Source: Burkholderiaceae bacterium
GTDB taxonomy: Bacteria; Pseudomonadota; Gammaproteobacteria; Burkholderiales; Burkholderiaceae_B
DNA length: 64,000 nucleotides
Assembly (NCBI GenBank): GCA_017983955.1
Contig: JAGOAJ010000010.1
Location: forward strand, 51,981-115,980
Reading direction: 5' to 3'
Shown here: piece by piece, positions 42,350 through 51,213 of the stretch
How the letters are laid out: each line of letters starts with the position of its first letter
How positions within the stretch are numbered: the stretch's first letter is position 1
Notes under the pieces: model-generated
Database searches by the model: none
What the model was told of the DNA's origin: nothing
The model's input: only the letters and a program-made list of their open reading frames with translations
Position numbers and translations under genes: made by a program

Positions 42350-43390
42350 ATGAAAGCAAAGCGATACCCAATATATACGGCTGCTGCCATTCAGGCGGCG
42401 CCTGTTTTTCTGGACACCGTAGCAACCACAGAAAAAGCATGCTCCCTTATCCGGGAAGCAGCAGGTAATGGAGCCACACTTATTGCCTTCCCAGAGGTAT
42501 TCATCGCAGGGTACGCCTATTGGAACTGGATAATGAGCCCGCTAGAGGGCAGCGCTTGGTTCAAGCGCCTATTTCTTGCCTCCATTGATGTCCCCGGCCC
42601 CGAAGTGCAGGCACTGCAACGCACGGCGCAGGCGTGCGGGGTTACGGTAGTTATAGGCGTCAACGAACGCAGCCCTGTCAGCATGGGTACCATATACAAC
42701 ACTACCTTGATTATTGGGGCCGATGGCACCTTGCTAGGACGCCACAGAAAAACCGTCCCCACCTTTGCCGAGAAACTTACCTGGGGTAGCGGTGATGGCA
42801 GCTCCATACGCACCTACGACACTCCAGGTGGCAAGTTGGGCACACTCGCTTGCGGCGAAAACACCAACACCCTGGCCAGGTTTGCGTTGCTGGCCCAAGG
42901 CGAACAAGTACACGTGGCGAACTATATTGCCTACCCTTTCAGAAACAGCTACGACATCATTGAACCAATAAAGATTCGTGCCAGCGCACACTCCCTTGAA
43001 GGCAAGGTCTTTACCATTGTGTCGTCGTCCGCCATGTCACAGGAAATTATTGACCTACTGGGAACCACCCCCGAACGCTTGGAGGCGTTGTCTGGCTCAC
43101 CGAACGCATTCTCTGGCATCTTTGGTCCTGATGGGCTATTAATTTCCACACCCCTGATAGACTCCGAAGGCATCGTCTATGGGGAAATTGATCTGGAAAA
43201 AAGCATAGAGCCCAAGCAGTTCCACGACATCATCGGTCACTATAATCGCTTCGATATTTTCGAACTGCGCCTGCATCAGCGGCCGCTGAACCCTCTGAAT
43301 ATCGTCGATACCGCCATGCCCATACCATTGGCTACCGCCCCAATGGATCCTAGCGCCACACATCCGGCTCCCGAACTCTCCCGGGATTAA
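42350..43390 (+). CDS. Nitrilase / carbon-nitrogen hydrolase family protein
   Basis: 346-residue member of the nitrilase superfamily (branch 1 size). The Glu-Lys-Cys triad is complete: Glu49 in IAFPEVFIAGY, Lys134 in GRHRKTVPTFAEKL and Cys168 in LACGENTNTLARFAL. The CGENTN context and length indicate a true nitrilase or cyanide-hydrolysing enzyme (CWEN or CGEN type) rather than an amidase. It would convert a nitrile to the carboxylic acid and ammonia. The start ATG has only a weak ribosome site in an AT-rich leader. Divergent IclR gene probably regulates it. Near a CoA-transferase island, the acid product could be activated there (inference). Confidence 0.92.
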   Translation: MKAKRYPIYTAAAIQAAPVFLDTVATTEKACSLIREAAGNGATLIAFPEVFIAGYAYWNWIMSPLEGSAWFKRLFLASIDVPGPEVQALQRTAQACGVTVVIGVNERSPVSMGTIYNTTLIIGADGTLLGRHRKTVPTFAEKLTWGSGDGSSIRTYDTPGGKLGTLACGENTNTLARFALLAQGEQVHVANYIAYPFRNSYDIIEPIKIRASAHSLEGKVFTIVSSSAMSQEIIDLLGTTPERLEALSGSPNAFSGIFGPDGLLISTPLIDSEGIVYGEIDLEKSIEPKQFHDIIGHYNRFDIFELRLHQRPLNPLNIVDTAMPIPLATAPMDPSATHPAPELSRD

Positions 43391-43587
43391 GCTGTAGTGC
43401 AAGACTGCGCAACCATCCTAAGCAATACGCCCTCCCGGATGGATGCGCACTTGGTCCCCGCCTAACGGCGCACCCACAGCTCCCATAGGCCAGCATTTAC
43501 CGCCATGCTACGCGCCAAGTTACGCACGCGATACAATATCAAGCCTGCATCTATAAATTGATTGCGCCTACTAATGTATAAATTGCC
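43391..43587. promoter_or_regulatory. Intergenic region upstream of mla operon
   Basis: 197 bases between nitrilase and mlaF. The right end is AT-rich with TATAAATTG occurring twice (near 43552 and 43576), and GATACAATATC offers a possible -10. By position it contains the mla promoter. No convincing terminator for the nitrilase gene is visible. Confidence 0.4.
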
Positions 43588-44421
43588 ATGAACCCGACCT
43601 CAGCCGTCAGCCCCACGCCCGTCGTAACCTTTACCGACGTTACGCTGGGCTATGGCGACTACACCGTCCTGCAAGGCATCAGTATTGATGTCCATCGCGG
43701 ACAGGTTGTCGCCATGATGGGCGGCTCCGGATCGGGCAAAACCACGCTACTGCGGGCGGCCACGGGGCAGATCAAACCCACCCACGGCACCATACGCGTC
43801 TTTGGCGACGACATCACCACGTTATCGGCCGAACACTTGCGGCTTACACGCCAGCGCATGGGCGTGCTGTTTCAACAAGGCGCACTGTTTACCGATCTGA
43901 ATGTCTTTGAAAACGTCGCCTTCCCTTTGCGCGAGCATGCCAAGGTGTCGGAAAGCCAAATTGTCGAGCGCGTGCTGGACAAGCTGGATGCCGTCGGCCT
44001 GCGCGCCGCTGCACATTTGGGCATTTCGGAAATATCCGGCGGTATGGCCAGGCGCGTGGCTCTGGCGCGCGCCATCGTCCTGGAGCCTGAACTGATCCTG
44101 TATGACGAACCGTTTGCCGGGTTGGATCCTATTTCGCTAGGGATTACCGCACAGCTTATACGGCGCTTAACTGACCAGCTTAACTGTGCGTCAGTGCTAA
44201 TCACTCATGATGTGGCTGAGTCTTTCGCCATCGCAGACCAGGTGTATATGGTGGGACAGGGCAAGTTAATTGCCTCGGGGTCGCCCCAGCAACTGTCCGA
44301 GTCGCAAGACCCTTATGTGCAACAGTTCCTTAATGGCCAGCCCGATGGCCCCATTGCCTTTCACTACCCCAGTTCGCCAGCATTTTCGGCATGGCTGGAA
44401 AACCACTCGGGCCGACTATGA
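43588..44421 (+). CDS. mlaF: Mla phospholipid transport ATPase MlaF
   Basis: 277-residue ABC ATPase of the Mla system, which moves phospholipids between inner and outer membranes to keep outer-leaflet asymmetry. Walker A GGSGSGKTT, the QQGALFTDLNVFENVAFPLR segment typical of MlaF, signature ISGGMARRVALARA (the SGGM variant is diagnostic), Walker B LILYDEPFAGLDP and His in LITHDV are all visible. The stop overlaps the mlaE start (ATGA). First gene of the long plus-strand run. Confidence 0.96.
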   Translation: MNPTSAVSPTPVVTFTDVTLGYGDYTVLQGISIDVHRGQVVAMMGGSGSGKTTLLRAATGQIKPTHGTIRVFGDDITTLSAEHLRLTRQRMGVLFQQGALFTDLNVFENVAFPLREHAKVSESQIVERVLDKLDAVGLRAAAHLGISEISGGMARRVALARAIVLEPELILYDEPFAGLDPISLGITAQLIRRLTDQLNCASVLITHDVAESFAIADQVYMVGQGKLIASGSPQQLSESQDPYVQQFLNGQPDGPIAFHYPSSPAFSAWLENHSGRL

Positions 44422-45206
44422 TCAGCTTGATCAAAAAAATCGCTCAGTTAGGCGCCCGGATACGCACTGGACTCAGCACGCTGGGTGACTTTGTCCGTCT
44501 GTCGCTGGCCATCATAGGTAGCAGCGGCATTATTTTGCGACGTCCCGGCCTGGTCGCCCAGCAAGTCCATTTCATCGGCAACCACTCCGTGCTTATTATC
44601 GGGGTGTCCGGGCTGTTTGTTGGGTTCGTGCTGGGGCTGCAGGGGTACTACACGCTTAGCCGCTATGGTTCTGAAGAAGCCCTGGGCCTGTTGGTGGCGC
44701 TGTCCTTAACCCGCGAATTGGGCCCCGTGGTCACCGCCTTACTGTTTGCAGGCCGTGCTGGCACCTCGCTGACAGCAGAAATTGGCCTGATGAAGGCTGG
44801 CGAACAGCTTACCGCCATGGAAATCATGGCAGTTGACCCGATACGTCGGGTACTGACACCACGCTTCTGGGGCGGCGTCATCGCTATGCCCATATTGGCC
44901 GCCATTTTCTCTATGGTGGGTGTTATCGGCGGCTGGATAGTCGGCGTATTGTTGATAGGCGTCGATCCTGGCGCCTTCTGGTCACAAATGCAAAACGGCG
45001 TGGATATCTTCAACGACATCGCCAACGGCGTTATCAAAAGCCTGGTATTTGGGGTGGCCGTTACTCTTATCGCCCTGCATGCGGGCTTCACCGCCAAGGC
45101 CACGCCTGAAGGCGTATCGCGGGCTACAACCCGCACCGTCGTGCATGGCTCACTGACAGTACTGGGTCTGGACTTCCTGCTGACTGCATTAATGTTTAGC
45201 AATTAA
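44418..45206 (+). CDS. mlaE: Mla phospholipid transport permease MlaE
   Basis: 262-residue MlaE permease with about five hydrophobic helices. Hallmarks: GVSGLFVGFVLGLQGYYTL, LGPVVTALLFAGRAGTSLTA (the EQ-loop region), EIGLMKAGEQLTAMEIMAVD and KSLVFGVAVTLIALHAGF. The ATG at 44418 overlaps the mlaF stop and is preferred over 44391 for that coupling. It forms the inner-membrane core of the MlaFEDB complex. Confidence 0.96.
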   Translation: MISLIKKIAQLGARIRTGLSTLGDFVRLSLAIIGSSGIILRRPGLVAQQVHFIGNHSVLIIGVSGLFVGFVLGLQGYYTLSRYGSEEALGLLVALSLTRELGPVVTALLFAGRAGTSLTAEIGLMKAGEQLTAMEIMAVDPIRRVLTPRFWGGVIAMPILAAIFSMVGVIGGWIVGVLLIGVDPGAFWSQMQNGVDIFNDIANGVIKSLVFGVAVTLIALHAGFTAKATPEGVSRATTRTVVHGSLTVLGLDFLLTALMFSN

Positions 45207-45220
45207 CTACGAGATTAACT

Positions 45221-45754
45221 ATGTCGCGTGAAAGAACCGATTTCTGGGTAGGACTTTTTGTACTGCTAGGCCTGCTGGCGCTGGCTTTCCTGGCCTTGCG
45301 CGCAGGCAACCTCAGTTCATTTTCATTTGCACCCACCTATCAGATACAGGCCCACTTCGACAACATAGGCGGCCTTAAAATACGTGCACCGGTCAAAAGC
45401 AGCGGTGTGGTAGTGGGTCGGGTGTCTAAAGTCGCCTTCGACAACCAGCGTTACCAAGCCGTGGCCACGCTGGATCTGGATAATGGCTTTGAGTTCCCAC
45501 TGGATTCATCGGCCTCAATACTGACCTCGGGTTTGCTGGGCGAACAATATATAGGCCTGACTCCCGGCGGCGACGACAGTATGCTGGTCGATGGTAGCGA
45601 AGTGCAGTTCACCCAAAGCGCCGTTGTTCTGGAAGAACTAATCAGTAAGTTCCTGTACAGTTCAGCTGACAAAGAAGGTGCCAACACGACAGTGGCGCCT
45701 GAACACCATACATCTACCGATGCAGCGCCAGTCGCTGCGCCGTCTAACCACTAA
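45221..45754 (+). CDS. mlaD: Mla MCE-domain protein MlaD
   Basis: 177-residue MlaD: a single N-terminal helix (WVGLFVLLGLLALAFLALRA) anchors it in the inner membrane, and an MCE domain follows (FDNIGGLKIRAPVKSSGVVV, SGLLGEQYIGLTPGG). It forms the hexameric lipid channel on top of MlaE. The C-terminal tail is Thr/Ala/Pro-rich and low complexity. Normal length for the family. Confidence 0.95.
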   Translation: MSRERTDFWVGLFVLLGLLALAFLALRAGNLSSFSFAPTYQIQAHFDNIGGLKIRAPVKSSGVVVGRVSKVAFDNQRYQAVATLDLDNGFEFPLDSSASILTSGLLGEQYIGLTPGGDDSMLVDGSEVQFTQSAVVLEELISKFLYSSADKEGANTTVAPEHHTSTDAAPVAAPSNH

Positions 45755-45804
45755 CGTGTTACCTGCGGTTTACAATTCGATTCACCGCACTCCAGGCTGC
45801 CATC

Positions 45805-46653
45805 ATGACAAGTTATGCTACATCCACAGTACAAAAAACGTCCCCGCGCTGGGCTCGCGTCGCACTGCTCTCGACCGCTACTGTGCTAGCTGCAGGCTGT
45901 GCCTCTGTACCCAACCCCAGCCCTAACGACCCCCTGGAAAGCTATAACCGCGGCATGTTCGCCGTGAATGAAGCCGTAGATAACGCCTTATTCAAGCCTA
46001 TCGCCAACGGCTATGTGGCCCTGACACCCCAGCCCCTGCGCACCTGTGTCGGCAATATTTTCAACAACCTGGGTGATGTGTGGTCAGCCGCCAATAGCTT
46101 TTTGCAGGCGCGCGGGCACGATTTTTTCAATACCCTGGGCCGGGTAATGTTCAACACCACCATGGGATTAGGCGGTTGTATCGACGTGGCTTCCATGAAC
46201 GGCTCCAAGCGTATTGTTAACGACTTCGGCATCACACTGGGTGTCTGGGGCATAAGCTCAGGGCCTTACATCGTGCTGCCCATATTGGGTGCCAGCGATC
46301 TCAGGGATGGCACTGCCAGATTAGGCACATTCGCCGCTGATTTCTCTGCCCTTACGCCCGTATTCGCCATTGACAACGTACCCGTGCGCAACTCGATACT
46401 GGGTCTGTACGCGGTCGATACGCGCGCAAATCTGCTGGACGCTGACAAACTAGTGGATGAAATCGCCCTGGACCGCTACAGCTTCATACGCGATGCCTAT
46501 CTGCAGCGACGCGACGCGCAAGTCAATAGCCGCCGCAACACCGACACCCAATTGCCAGACTACGGCGACGACGAACTGCCTGACTATTCCGACCCTGACG
46601 CCGCCGATACCGGCACGCTACCTGCTACGCCTGTGGCTAACCCCGCACAGTAA
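45805..46653 (+). CDS. mlaA: Outer-membrane lipoprotein MlaA (VacJ)
   Basis: 282-residue lipoprotein of the outer membrane that extracts mislocalised phospholipids for MlaC. A signal peptide ends in the lipobox LAAGC. Mature hallmarks are NDPLESYNRGMFAVNEAVD, GNIFNNLGDVWSAANSFLQ and GVWGISSGPYIVLPILGAS. The acidic, Asp/Tyr-rich C-terminal extension (after residue about 245) is variable in the family. Placement between mlaD and mlaC is typical of betaproteobacteria. Confidence 0.95.
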   Translation: MTSYATSTVQKTSPRWARVALLSTATVLAAGCASVPNPSPNDPLESYNRGMFAVNEAVDNALFKPIANGYVALTPQPLRTCVGNIFNNLGDVWSAANSFLQARGHDFFNTLGRVMFNTTMGLGGCIDVASMNGSKRIVNDFGITLGVWGISSGPYIVLPILGASDLRDGTARLGTFAADFSALTPVFAIDNVPVRNSILGLYAVDTRANLLDADKLVDEIALDRYSFIRDAYLQRRDAQVNSRRNTDTQLPDYGDDELPDYSDPDAADTGTLPATPVANPAQ

Positions 46654-46667
46654 AGGGCTATACCTCT

Positions 46668-47321
46668 ATGTTTAAAACCTTGATTTCCCTACTTCCCCTG
46701 GCCCAAGCGCGTAAGCTGCTGGTCGCTAGCGCGCTGGGTCTGATGGCCTGCGCTACAACTACCCTGGCCCACGCCGCCATAGACCCCATGGGCAACCCAA
46801 ACGACTTTGTGCTTGCTGTAGGCACTGAAGCCCTGGATGCCATCAAGGCGGACCAAAGCATCAAGTCCGGCGACATGAGCAAAATCAATCAGGTCGTGAA
46901 CGATCATGTGCTGCCCTATACCAACCTGGAAAAAACTACCCGGCTGGCCGCAGGCCGTTACTGGCGTCAAGCGACCCCTGAACAACAAAAGCGATTGGTA
47001 CAGGCCTTTACCGGCACCCTGATACGCACCTACAGCGGCGCATTCACCAAGGTCGATCAGTACTCCGCCCTGTCCATGCAGCCGTTTCGCGGCGATGCCA
47101 ATGCCAATGACGTCGTGGTGCGCTCTACCCTGACGCAACGCAACTCACCCTCGGTCAACATAGACTATCGCCTGGAAAAAACACCTCAGGGCTGGAAGAT
47201 CTACGACCTGAACGTCGAAGGCATTTGGCTGATACAAAACTATCGTAATCAGTTTGCTCAGCAAATTTCGCAAAACGGCGTAGACGGCCTGATCAACGCC
47301 CTGAACCAGCGCAATCAGTAA
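46668..47321 (+). CDS. mlaC: Mla periplasmic phospholipid-binding protein MlaC
   Basis: 217-residue periplasmic carrier (Tol_Tol_Ttg2 family). A signal peptide (LLVASALGLMACATTTLAHA) precedes the mature domain with YTNLEKTTRLAAGRYWRQA, TPEQQKRLVQAFTGTLIRTY and KIYDLNVEGIWLIQNYRNQF. It shuttles lipid between MlaA and MlaD. In many relatives a STAS protein gene (mlaB) follows; here an ABC exporter gene comes instead after 64 bases. Confidence 0.95.
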   Translation: MFKTLISLLPLAQARKLLVASALGLMACATTTLAHAAIDPMGNPNDFVLAVGTEALDAIKADQSIKSGDMSKINQVVNDHVLPYTNLEKTTRLAAGRYWRQATPEQQKRLVQAFTGTLIRTYSGAFTKVDQYSALSMQPFRGDANANDVVVRSTLTQRNSPSVNIDYRLEKTPQGWKIYDLNVEGIWLIQNYRNQFAQQISQNGVDGLINALNQRNQ

Positions 47322-47338
47322 ATCTTCGGGTGTGCGAC

Positions 47339-47344
47339 TATAAT
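47339..47344 (+). promoter_or_regulatory. Perfect -10 hexamer between mlaC and the ABC exporter
   Basis: TATAAT occurs in the 64-base gap after mlaC. The -35 position (about 47316-47321) has no good TTGACA match, so promoter activity is only possible. It would drive the downstream ABC, murA and his genes. Confidence 0.35.
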
Positions 47345-47346
47345 AC

Positions 47347-47376
47347 GAAGTCCGGCTCAATTTCGGGCCGGGCTTT
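47347..47376 (+). terminator. Hairpin after mlaC (possible terminator or leader structure)
   Basis: A stem of 9-10 pairs centred on CCGGC (47352-47356) and GCCGG (47367-47371), extended outward by GAAGT/GCTTT including G-U pairs, with a 10-base loop and a modest T-rich tail (CTTTCTGTTT). It could end part of the mla transcript. Alternatively, as it lies after the TATAAT, it could shape the 5' leader of the next message. Confidence 0.5.
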
Positions 47377-47385
47377 CTGTTTACC

Positions 47386-48177
47386 ATGCCTGCACTCTCT
47401 TTAGAACATATATCAAAAATCTACGCGCCACGCGCCCGTAGCTGGAAAGACTGGCTTCCTTCCGCCCCCAAAAGACACGGCTTTCAAGCCCTAGATGACG
47501 TCAGCCTCACTATCGAGCACGGCGAATTCTTTGGTTTGCTGGGTCCTAACGGCGCAGGCAAGACTTCTCTCATTTCCATCATTGCCGGTCTGGCTCAAGC
47601 CACTACCGGAAGCGCTCGCGTCTGCGGCCACGATGTCGTCACTGACTTCCGTCTAGCCCGCCAATCGCTGGGCGTCGTGCCCCAGGAAATTGTCTACGAT
47701 CCGTTTTTTACGGTGCGCGAAACGCTACGCTTGCAGTCCGGCTATTTCGGCCTTCGCAATAACGATGACTGGATAGACGAAATCCTTGCCAACCTGGGCT
47801 TGGACGACAAGGCCAATACCAATATGCGCGCCCTGTCTGGCGGCATGAAGCGCCGCGTGCTGGTCGCCCAGGCGCTGGTACACCGCCCACCCGTTATTAT
47901 TCTGGACGAACCCACCGCTGGGGTGGATGTGGATCTGCGCCGCACGCTGTGGGAATTCATCTCGCGCCTGAACAAAGCGGGTCACACCATCTTGCTAACC
48001 ACCCACTACCTGGAAGAAGCCGAAGCCCTGTGCGGCCGCATCGCCATGCTGAAAAACGGCCAGGTTGTGGCGTTAGACACCACCCAGGCGTTATTAGCAC
48101 GGGTAGGCGGCAACGATCTTGAAGACGCTTTCGTGCGCATCATGCACAACGAAGACCTACAAAGGGCCACAGCATGA
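47386..48177 (+). CDS. ABC transporter ATPase (YadG type)
   Basis: 263-residue ABC-2 exporter ATPase. Walker A GPNGAGKTS, Q-loop VPQEIVYDP, signature ALSGGMKRRVLVAQALV, Walker B VIILDEPTAGVDVDLR and His in LTTHYLEEAE are clear. An insert of about 20 residues near the N-terminus (PRARSWKDWLPSAPKR) is a feature of the YadG group. It overlaps the permease gene by 4 bases. The pair is usually found between mla and bolA-murA in betaproteobacteria; its substrate is unknown. Confidence 0.93.
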   Translation: MPALSLEHISKIYAPRARSWKDWLPSAPKRHGFQALDDVSLTIEHGEFFGLLGPNGAGKTSLISIIAGLAQATTGSARVCGHDVVTDFRLARQSLGVVPQEIVYDPFFTVRETLRLQSGYFGLRNNDDWIDEILANLGLDDKANTNMRALSGGMKRRVLVAQALVHRPPVIILDEPTAGVDVDLRRTLWEFISRLNKAGHTILLTTHYLEEAEALCGRIAMLKNGQVVALDTTQALLARVGGNDLEDAFVRIMHNEDLQRATA

Positions 48178-48968
48178 GCACTGTCCCAGTTATCCAACCA
48201 CGTACCGATATGGGTTCAGGCTTTCCTACGCTATTGCGCAAGGAACTGACACGTTTCTGGAAGGTCGCTTTCCAAACCATAGCTGCACCGGTAATCACTG
48301 CACTGCTGTATCTGCTGATCTTCGCGCATGTGCTTGAAGGAAGGGTACAAGTCTATGGCAGCATTCCCTATACCGCCTTCCTGATACCCGGCCTGATGAT
48401 GATGAGCATGCTGCAAAATGCATTCGCTAATCCATCGTCCTCGCTGATACAAAGCCGTATTACCGGTAATCTGGTCTTTATCCTGCTACCGCCGCTGTCA
48501 CATAGGGAAATTTTCAGCGCCTATGTCCTGGCATCAATTGCGCGTGGCTTGTGCGTGGGCTTTTTCGTCTGGCTGGTGGCCTTGTATTTCGCGCCGCTGC
48601 AGATAGCCAACCTGGTCTGGGTGCTGGTCTTCGCCGTATTGGCCTGCGGCATCATGGCCTCGCTAGGCCTAATTGCCGGGCTATGGTCCGAGAAATTCGA
48701 CCAACTCGCGGCCTTTCAAAACTTTCTGATCATGCCTGCCACCTTCCTGTCTGGCGTGTTCTATTCAATACACAGCCTACCGCCCTTCTGGCAGGCCGTT
48801 TCGCGCTGGAACCCGATCTTCTACACCATAGACGGCTTTCGGTATGGTTTCTTCCACGTCTCTGACGTTTCGCCCTGGCACAGCCTGGCCGTCGTAAGCG
48901 GCGTCTTTGTTGTGTTGTGCGCCTTGGCATTACGCCTGCTGGCCAGCGGCTACAAACTCCGGAATTAA
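48174..48968 (+). CDS. ABC-2 type transporter permease (YadH type)
   Basis: 264-residue ABC-2 membrane subunit with six hydrophobic segments: TIAAPVITALLYLLIFAHVL, GLMMMSMLQNAFANPSSSLI, RGLCVGFFVWLVALYF and others. The family segment LIMPATFLSGVFYSIHSLPP is present before the last helix. Works with the ATPase just upstream in export of an unknown compound, possibly an envelope component. Confidence 0.92.
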   Translation: MSTVPVIQPRTDMGSGFPTLLRKELTRFWKVAFQTIAAPVITALLYLLIFAHVLEGRVQVYGSIPYTAFLIPGLMMMSMLQNAFANPSSSLIQSRITGNLVFILLPPLSHREIFSAYVLASIARGLCVGFFVWLVALYFAPLQIANLVWVLVFAVLACGIMASLGLIAGLWSEKFDQLAAFQNFLIMPATFLSGVFYSIHSLPPFWQAVSRWNPIFYTIDGFRYGFFHVSDVSPWHSLAVVSGVFVVLCALALRLLASGYKLRN

Positions 48969-48973
48969 TTGCT

Positions 48974-49222
48974 ATGTTGCCTACCCCAGAAAACGTTCAT
49001 CAGTACATTGCCGACAACCTGGCCTGCCAGCACCTCGAAGTGCAAGGCGACGGCTCGCATTTCGAAGCCCTGATTGTCAGCGACGCCTTTGAAGGTAAAC
49101 GCTTGATCGCCCGCCACCAGTTGGTTTACGCCGCATTGGGCGAACGCATGAAAGCGGAAATTCACGCCCTGTCCATGCGCACACTGACACCCGCAGAATA
49201 CAAGGCGAACCCCAATGGATAA
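48974..49222 (+). CDS. ibaG: BolA family protein (IbaG type)
   Basis: 82-residue BolA-like protein. The fold is marked by [20 protein letters not shown], the invariant region [20 protein letters not shown] with the Fe-S-ligand-type His, and [20 protein letters not shown]. BolA/IbaG proteins partner with monothiol glutaredoxins in iron-sulfur handling. The genomic link to murA is conserved across proteobacteria; the gene overlaps murA by 8 bases. Confidence 0.93.
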   Translation: MLPTPENVHQYIADNLACQHLEVQGDGSHFEALIVSDAFEGKRLIARHQLVYAALGERMKAEIHALSMRTLTPAEYKANPNG

Positions 49223-50480
49223 GCTGCTGATTACCGGTGGCCAACGCCTGAACGGCGAAATCACGGTATCAGGGGCCAAAAATGCTGCCTTGCCCATACT
49301 GTGCGCCAGTCTGCTGACCGCCGACACGCTCACCCTGGAAAATGTACCTAGTCTGAACGACATAGGCACTACCTTGCGTTTGCTGGGTCAGTTGGGCGTA
49401 CAGTCCGAACGGGGCGATGACAACACCGTCAGCCTGTCAGCCGCTCAGATCACCAGCGTTGAAGCGCCCTACGAGCTGGTGAAAACCATGCGCGCTTCCA
49501 TCCTGGTGCTGGGTCCCTTGCTAACCCGCTTTGGCGAGGCGCGTGTCAGCCTGCCTGGCGGCTGTGCCATAGGCCAGCGGCCAGTGGATCAGCACATCAA
49601 GGGACTGGAAGCTATGGGCGCCCAGATCCATATCGAACACGGTTTTGTGGTGGCCAAGGCCACCCGCCTGAAAGGCACGTCCATACGCACTGATATGGTC
49701 ACCGTAACGGGCACAGAAAACCTGATGATGGCTGCGGTGTTGGCCGAAGGCCGCACCACTCTTGAAAATGCCGCTCGCGAACCAGAGATCAGCGATCTGG
49801 CTGAACTATTGAACAAAATGGGCGCGCGCATTTCCGGCCATGGCACTGACCGCATCGTCATTGATGGCGTGGAACGTCTACATGGCGCCACCCACCGCGT
49901 GGTGGCCGACCGTATCGAAGCCGGCACCTTTCTATGTGCCGTCGGCGCCACCGGCGGCGACATCATGCTGCGCCAGGCAGCCCCGGACACCATGGGGGCC
50001 GTTATCGACAAACTGCGCGACGCTGGCCTGACCATAGAGTGCGGCGACGACTGGATACGCGCCAGCATGAACCAACGGCCTCGCGCCACCGGTTTTCGCA
50101 CCCAGGAATACCCCGGCTTCCCTACCGACATGCAGGCCCAGCTAATGGCCCTGAACACAATCGCCGAAGGGACGGCCCTGATTACCGAAAACATCTTCGA
50201 AAACCGCTATATGCACGTCCAGGAACTGGTGCGCATGGGCGCCCAAATCGACATCGACGGCCATACTGCCGTAGTCACAGGCGTCCCCCAACTGTTGGGC
50301 GCCACCGTCATGGCCACCGACCTGCGGGCATCTGCCAGCCTGGTCATTGCCGGACTAGCCGCCACAGGCGACACCACCATAGAGCGCATCTACCATCTGG
50401 ATCGCGGCTACGAACGCATGGAAGAAAAGCTGCGCTCGGTAGGCGCCGACATCCAACGCATACGCCGGAGCACCCCATGA
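49215..50480 (+). CDS. murA: UDP-N-acetylglucosamine 1-carboxyvinyltransferase
   Basis: 421-residue MurA, adding enolpyruvate to UDP-GlcNAc, the first committed step of peptidoglycan synthesis. N-terminal [20 protein letters not shown] includes the catalytic Lys and Asn; Cys117 in [20 protein letters not shown] is the PEP- and fosfomycin-reactive residue; Asp in [14 protein letters not shown] and [14 protein letters not shown] complete the site. Full length. Overlaps hisG by 4 bases (50477-50480). Confidence 0.97.
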   Translation: MDKLLITGGQRLNGEITVSGAKNAALPILCASLLTADTLTLENVPSLNDIGTTLRLLGQLGVQSERGDDNTVSLSAAQITSVEAPYELVKTMRASILVLGPLLTRFGEARVSLPGGCAIGQRPVDQHIKGLEAMGAQIHIEHGFVVAKATRLKGTSIRTDMVTVTGTENLMMAAVLAEGRTTLENAAREPEISDLAELLNKMGARISGHGTDRIVIDGVERLHGATHRVVADRIEAGTFLCAVGATGGDIMLRQAAPDTMGAVIDKLRDAGLTIECGDDWIRASMNQRPRATGFRTQEYPGFPTDMQAQLMALNTIAEGTALITENIFENRYMHVQELVRMGAQIDIDGHTAVVTGVPQLLGATVMATDLRASASLVIAGLAATGDTTIERIYHLDRGYERMEEKLRSVGADIQRIRRSTP

Positions 50481-51160
50481 GTCCCGCTAGCCACTCCAAG
50501 CCGCTGACCCTAGCGCTGTCCAAAGGCCGCATCTTTGACGAAACCATGCCTTTGCTGGCCGCCGCTGGCGTGCATGTTGCGGAAAATCCTGAAACTTCGC
50601 GCAAGCTGATACTGACCACCAGCAACCCAGACCTGCAACTGATTATCGTGCGTGCCTCGGATGTGCCCACCTATGTGCAATACGGTGCTGCCGACTTCGG
50701 TATCGCCGGCAAAGACGTGCTCAACGAACACACCGCTCAGGAACTGGGTGGTCTGTACCAGCCCATAGACTTGAACATTGCGCAGTGCCGTTTGTGTGTT
50801 GCCGTACGCGAAGGCTACGACTACGAAGCCGCCGTGCGTCAAGGCTCGCGCCTGCGCATCGCCACCAAATATGTACAAGCGGCCCGCGAACACTTTGCTC
50901 GCAAGGGCGTCTACGTGGATATCATCAAACTGTACGGTTCTATGGAACTGGCGCCCTTGGTGGGCCTGGCCGATGCCATCGTCGACCTGGTCTCTACCGG
51001 CAACACCCTGAAGGCCAACCACCTGGTCGCCGTCGAAGATGTCGCCTATATTTCGTCGCGCCTCATCATCAACCAGGCCTCGCTTAAAACCCGTGGTCAG
51101 CGCCTACAGCCTTTTATTGATGCCTTCGCACGCGCCTCTACGACCAACCCCGTGAATTAA
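50477..51160 (+). CDS. hisG: ATP phosphoribosyltransferase, short form
   Basis: 227-residue HisG(S), catalysing the first step of histidine synthesis. The N-terminal [18 protein letters not shown], the [20 protein letters not shown] region and the PRPP-binding [14 protein letters not shown] are visible. The regulatory C-terminal domain of long HisG is absent, so a HisZ subunit is required and must be encoded elsewhere. The start at 50477 overlaps the murA stop (ATGA). A longer same-frame reading back to 49934 is a shadow of murA. Confidence 0.96.
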   Translation: MSPASHSKPLTLALSKGRIFDETMPLLAAAGVHVAENPETSRKLILTTSNPDLQLIIVRASDVPTYVQYGAADFGIAGKDVLNEHTAQELGGLYQPIDLNIAQCRLCVAVREGYDYEAAVRQGSRLRIATKYVQAAREHFARKGVYVDIIKLYGSMELAPLVGLADAIVDLVSTGNTLKANHLVAVEDVAYISSRLIINQASLKTRGQRLQPFIDAFARASTTNPVN

Positions 51161-51213
51161 GCGCGTTACGGTATACACTTGTTGAATACGCTTGTTATTG
51201 CCACACCATCATC

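Noticed and set aside
44663-45202. 179-codon open frame antisense to mlaE
   Set aside because: Shadow of the well-conserved mlaE gene; no independent evidence.
49934-50476. Long in-frame extension upstream of hisG
   Set aside because: It lies wholly inside murA in another frame, is low-complexity His/Arg/Pro-rich, and the hisG family N-terminus begins at 50477.
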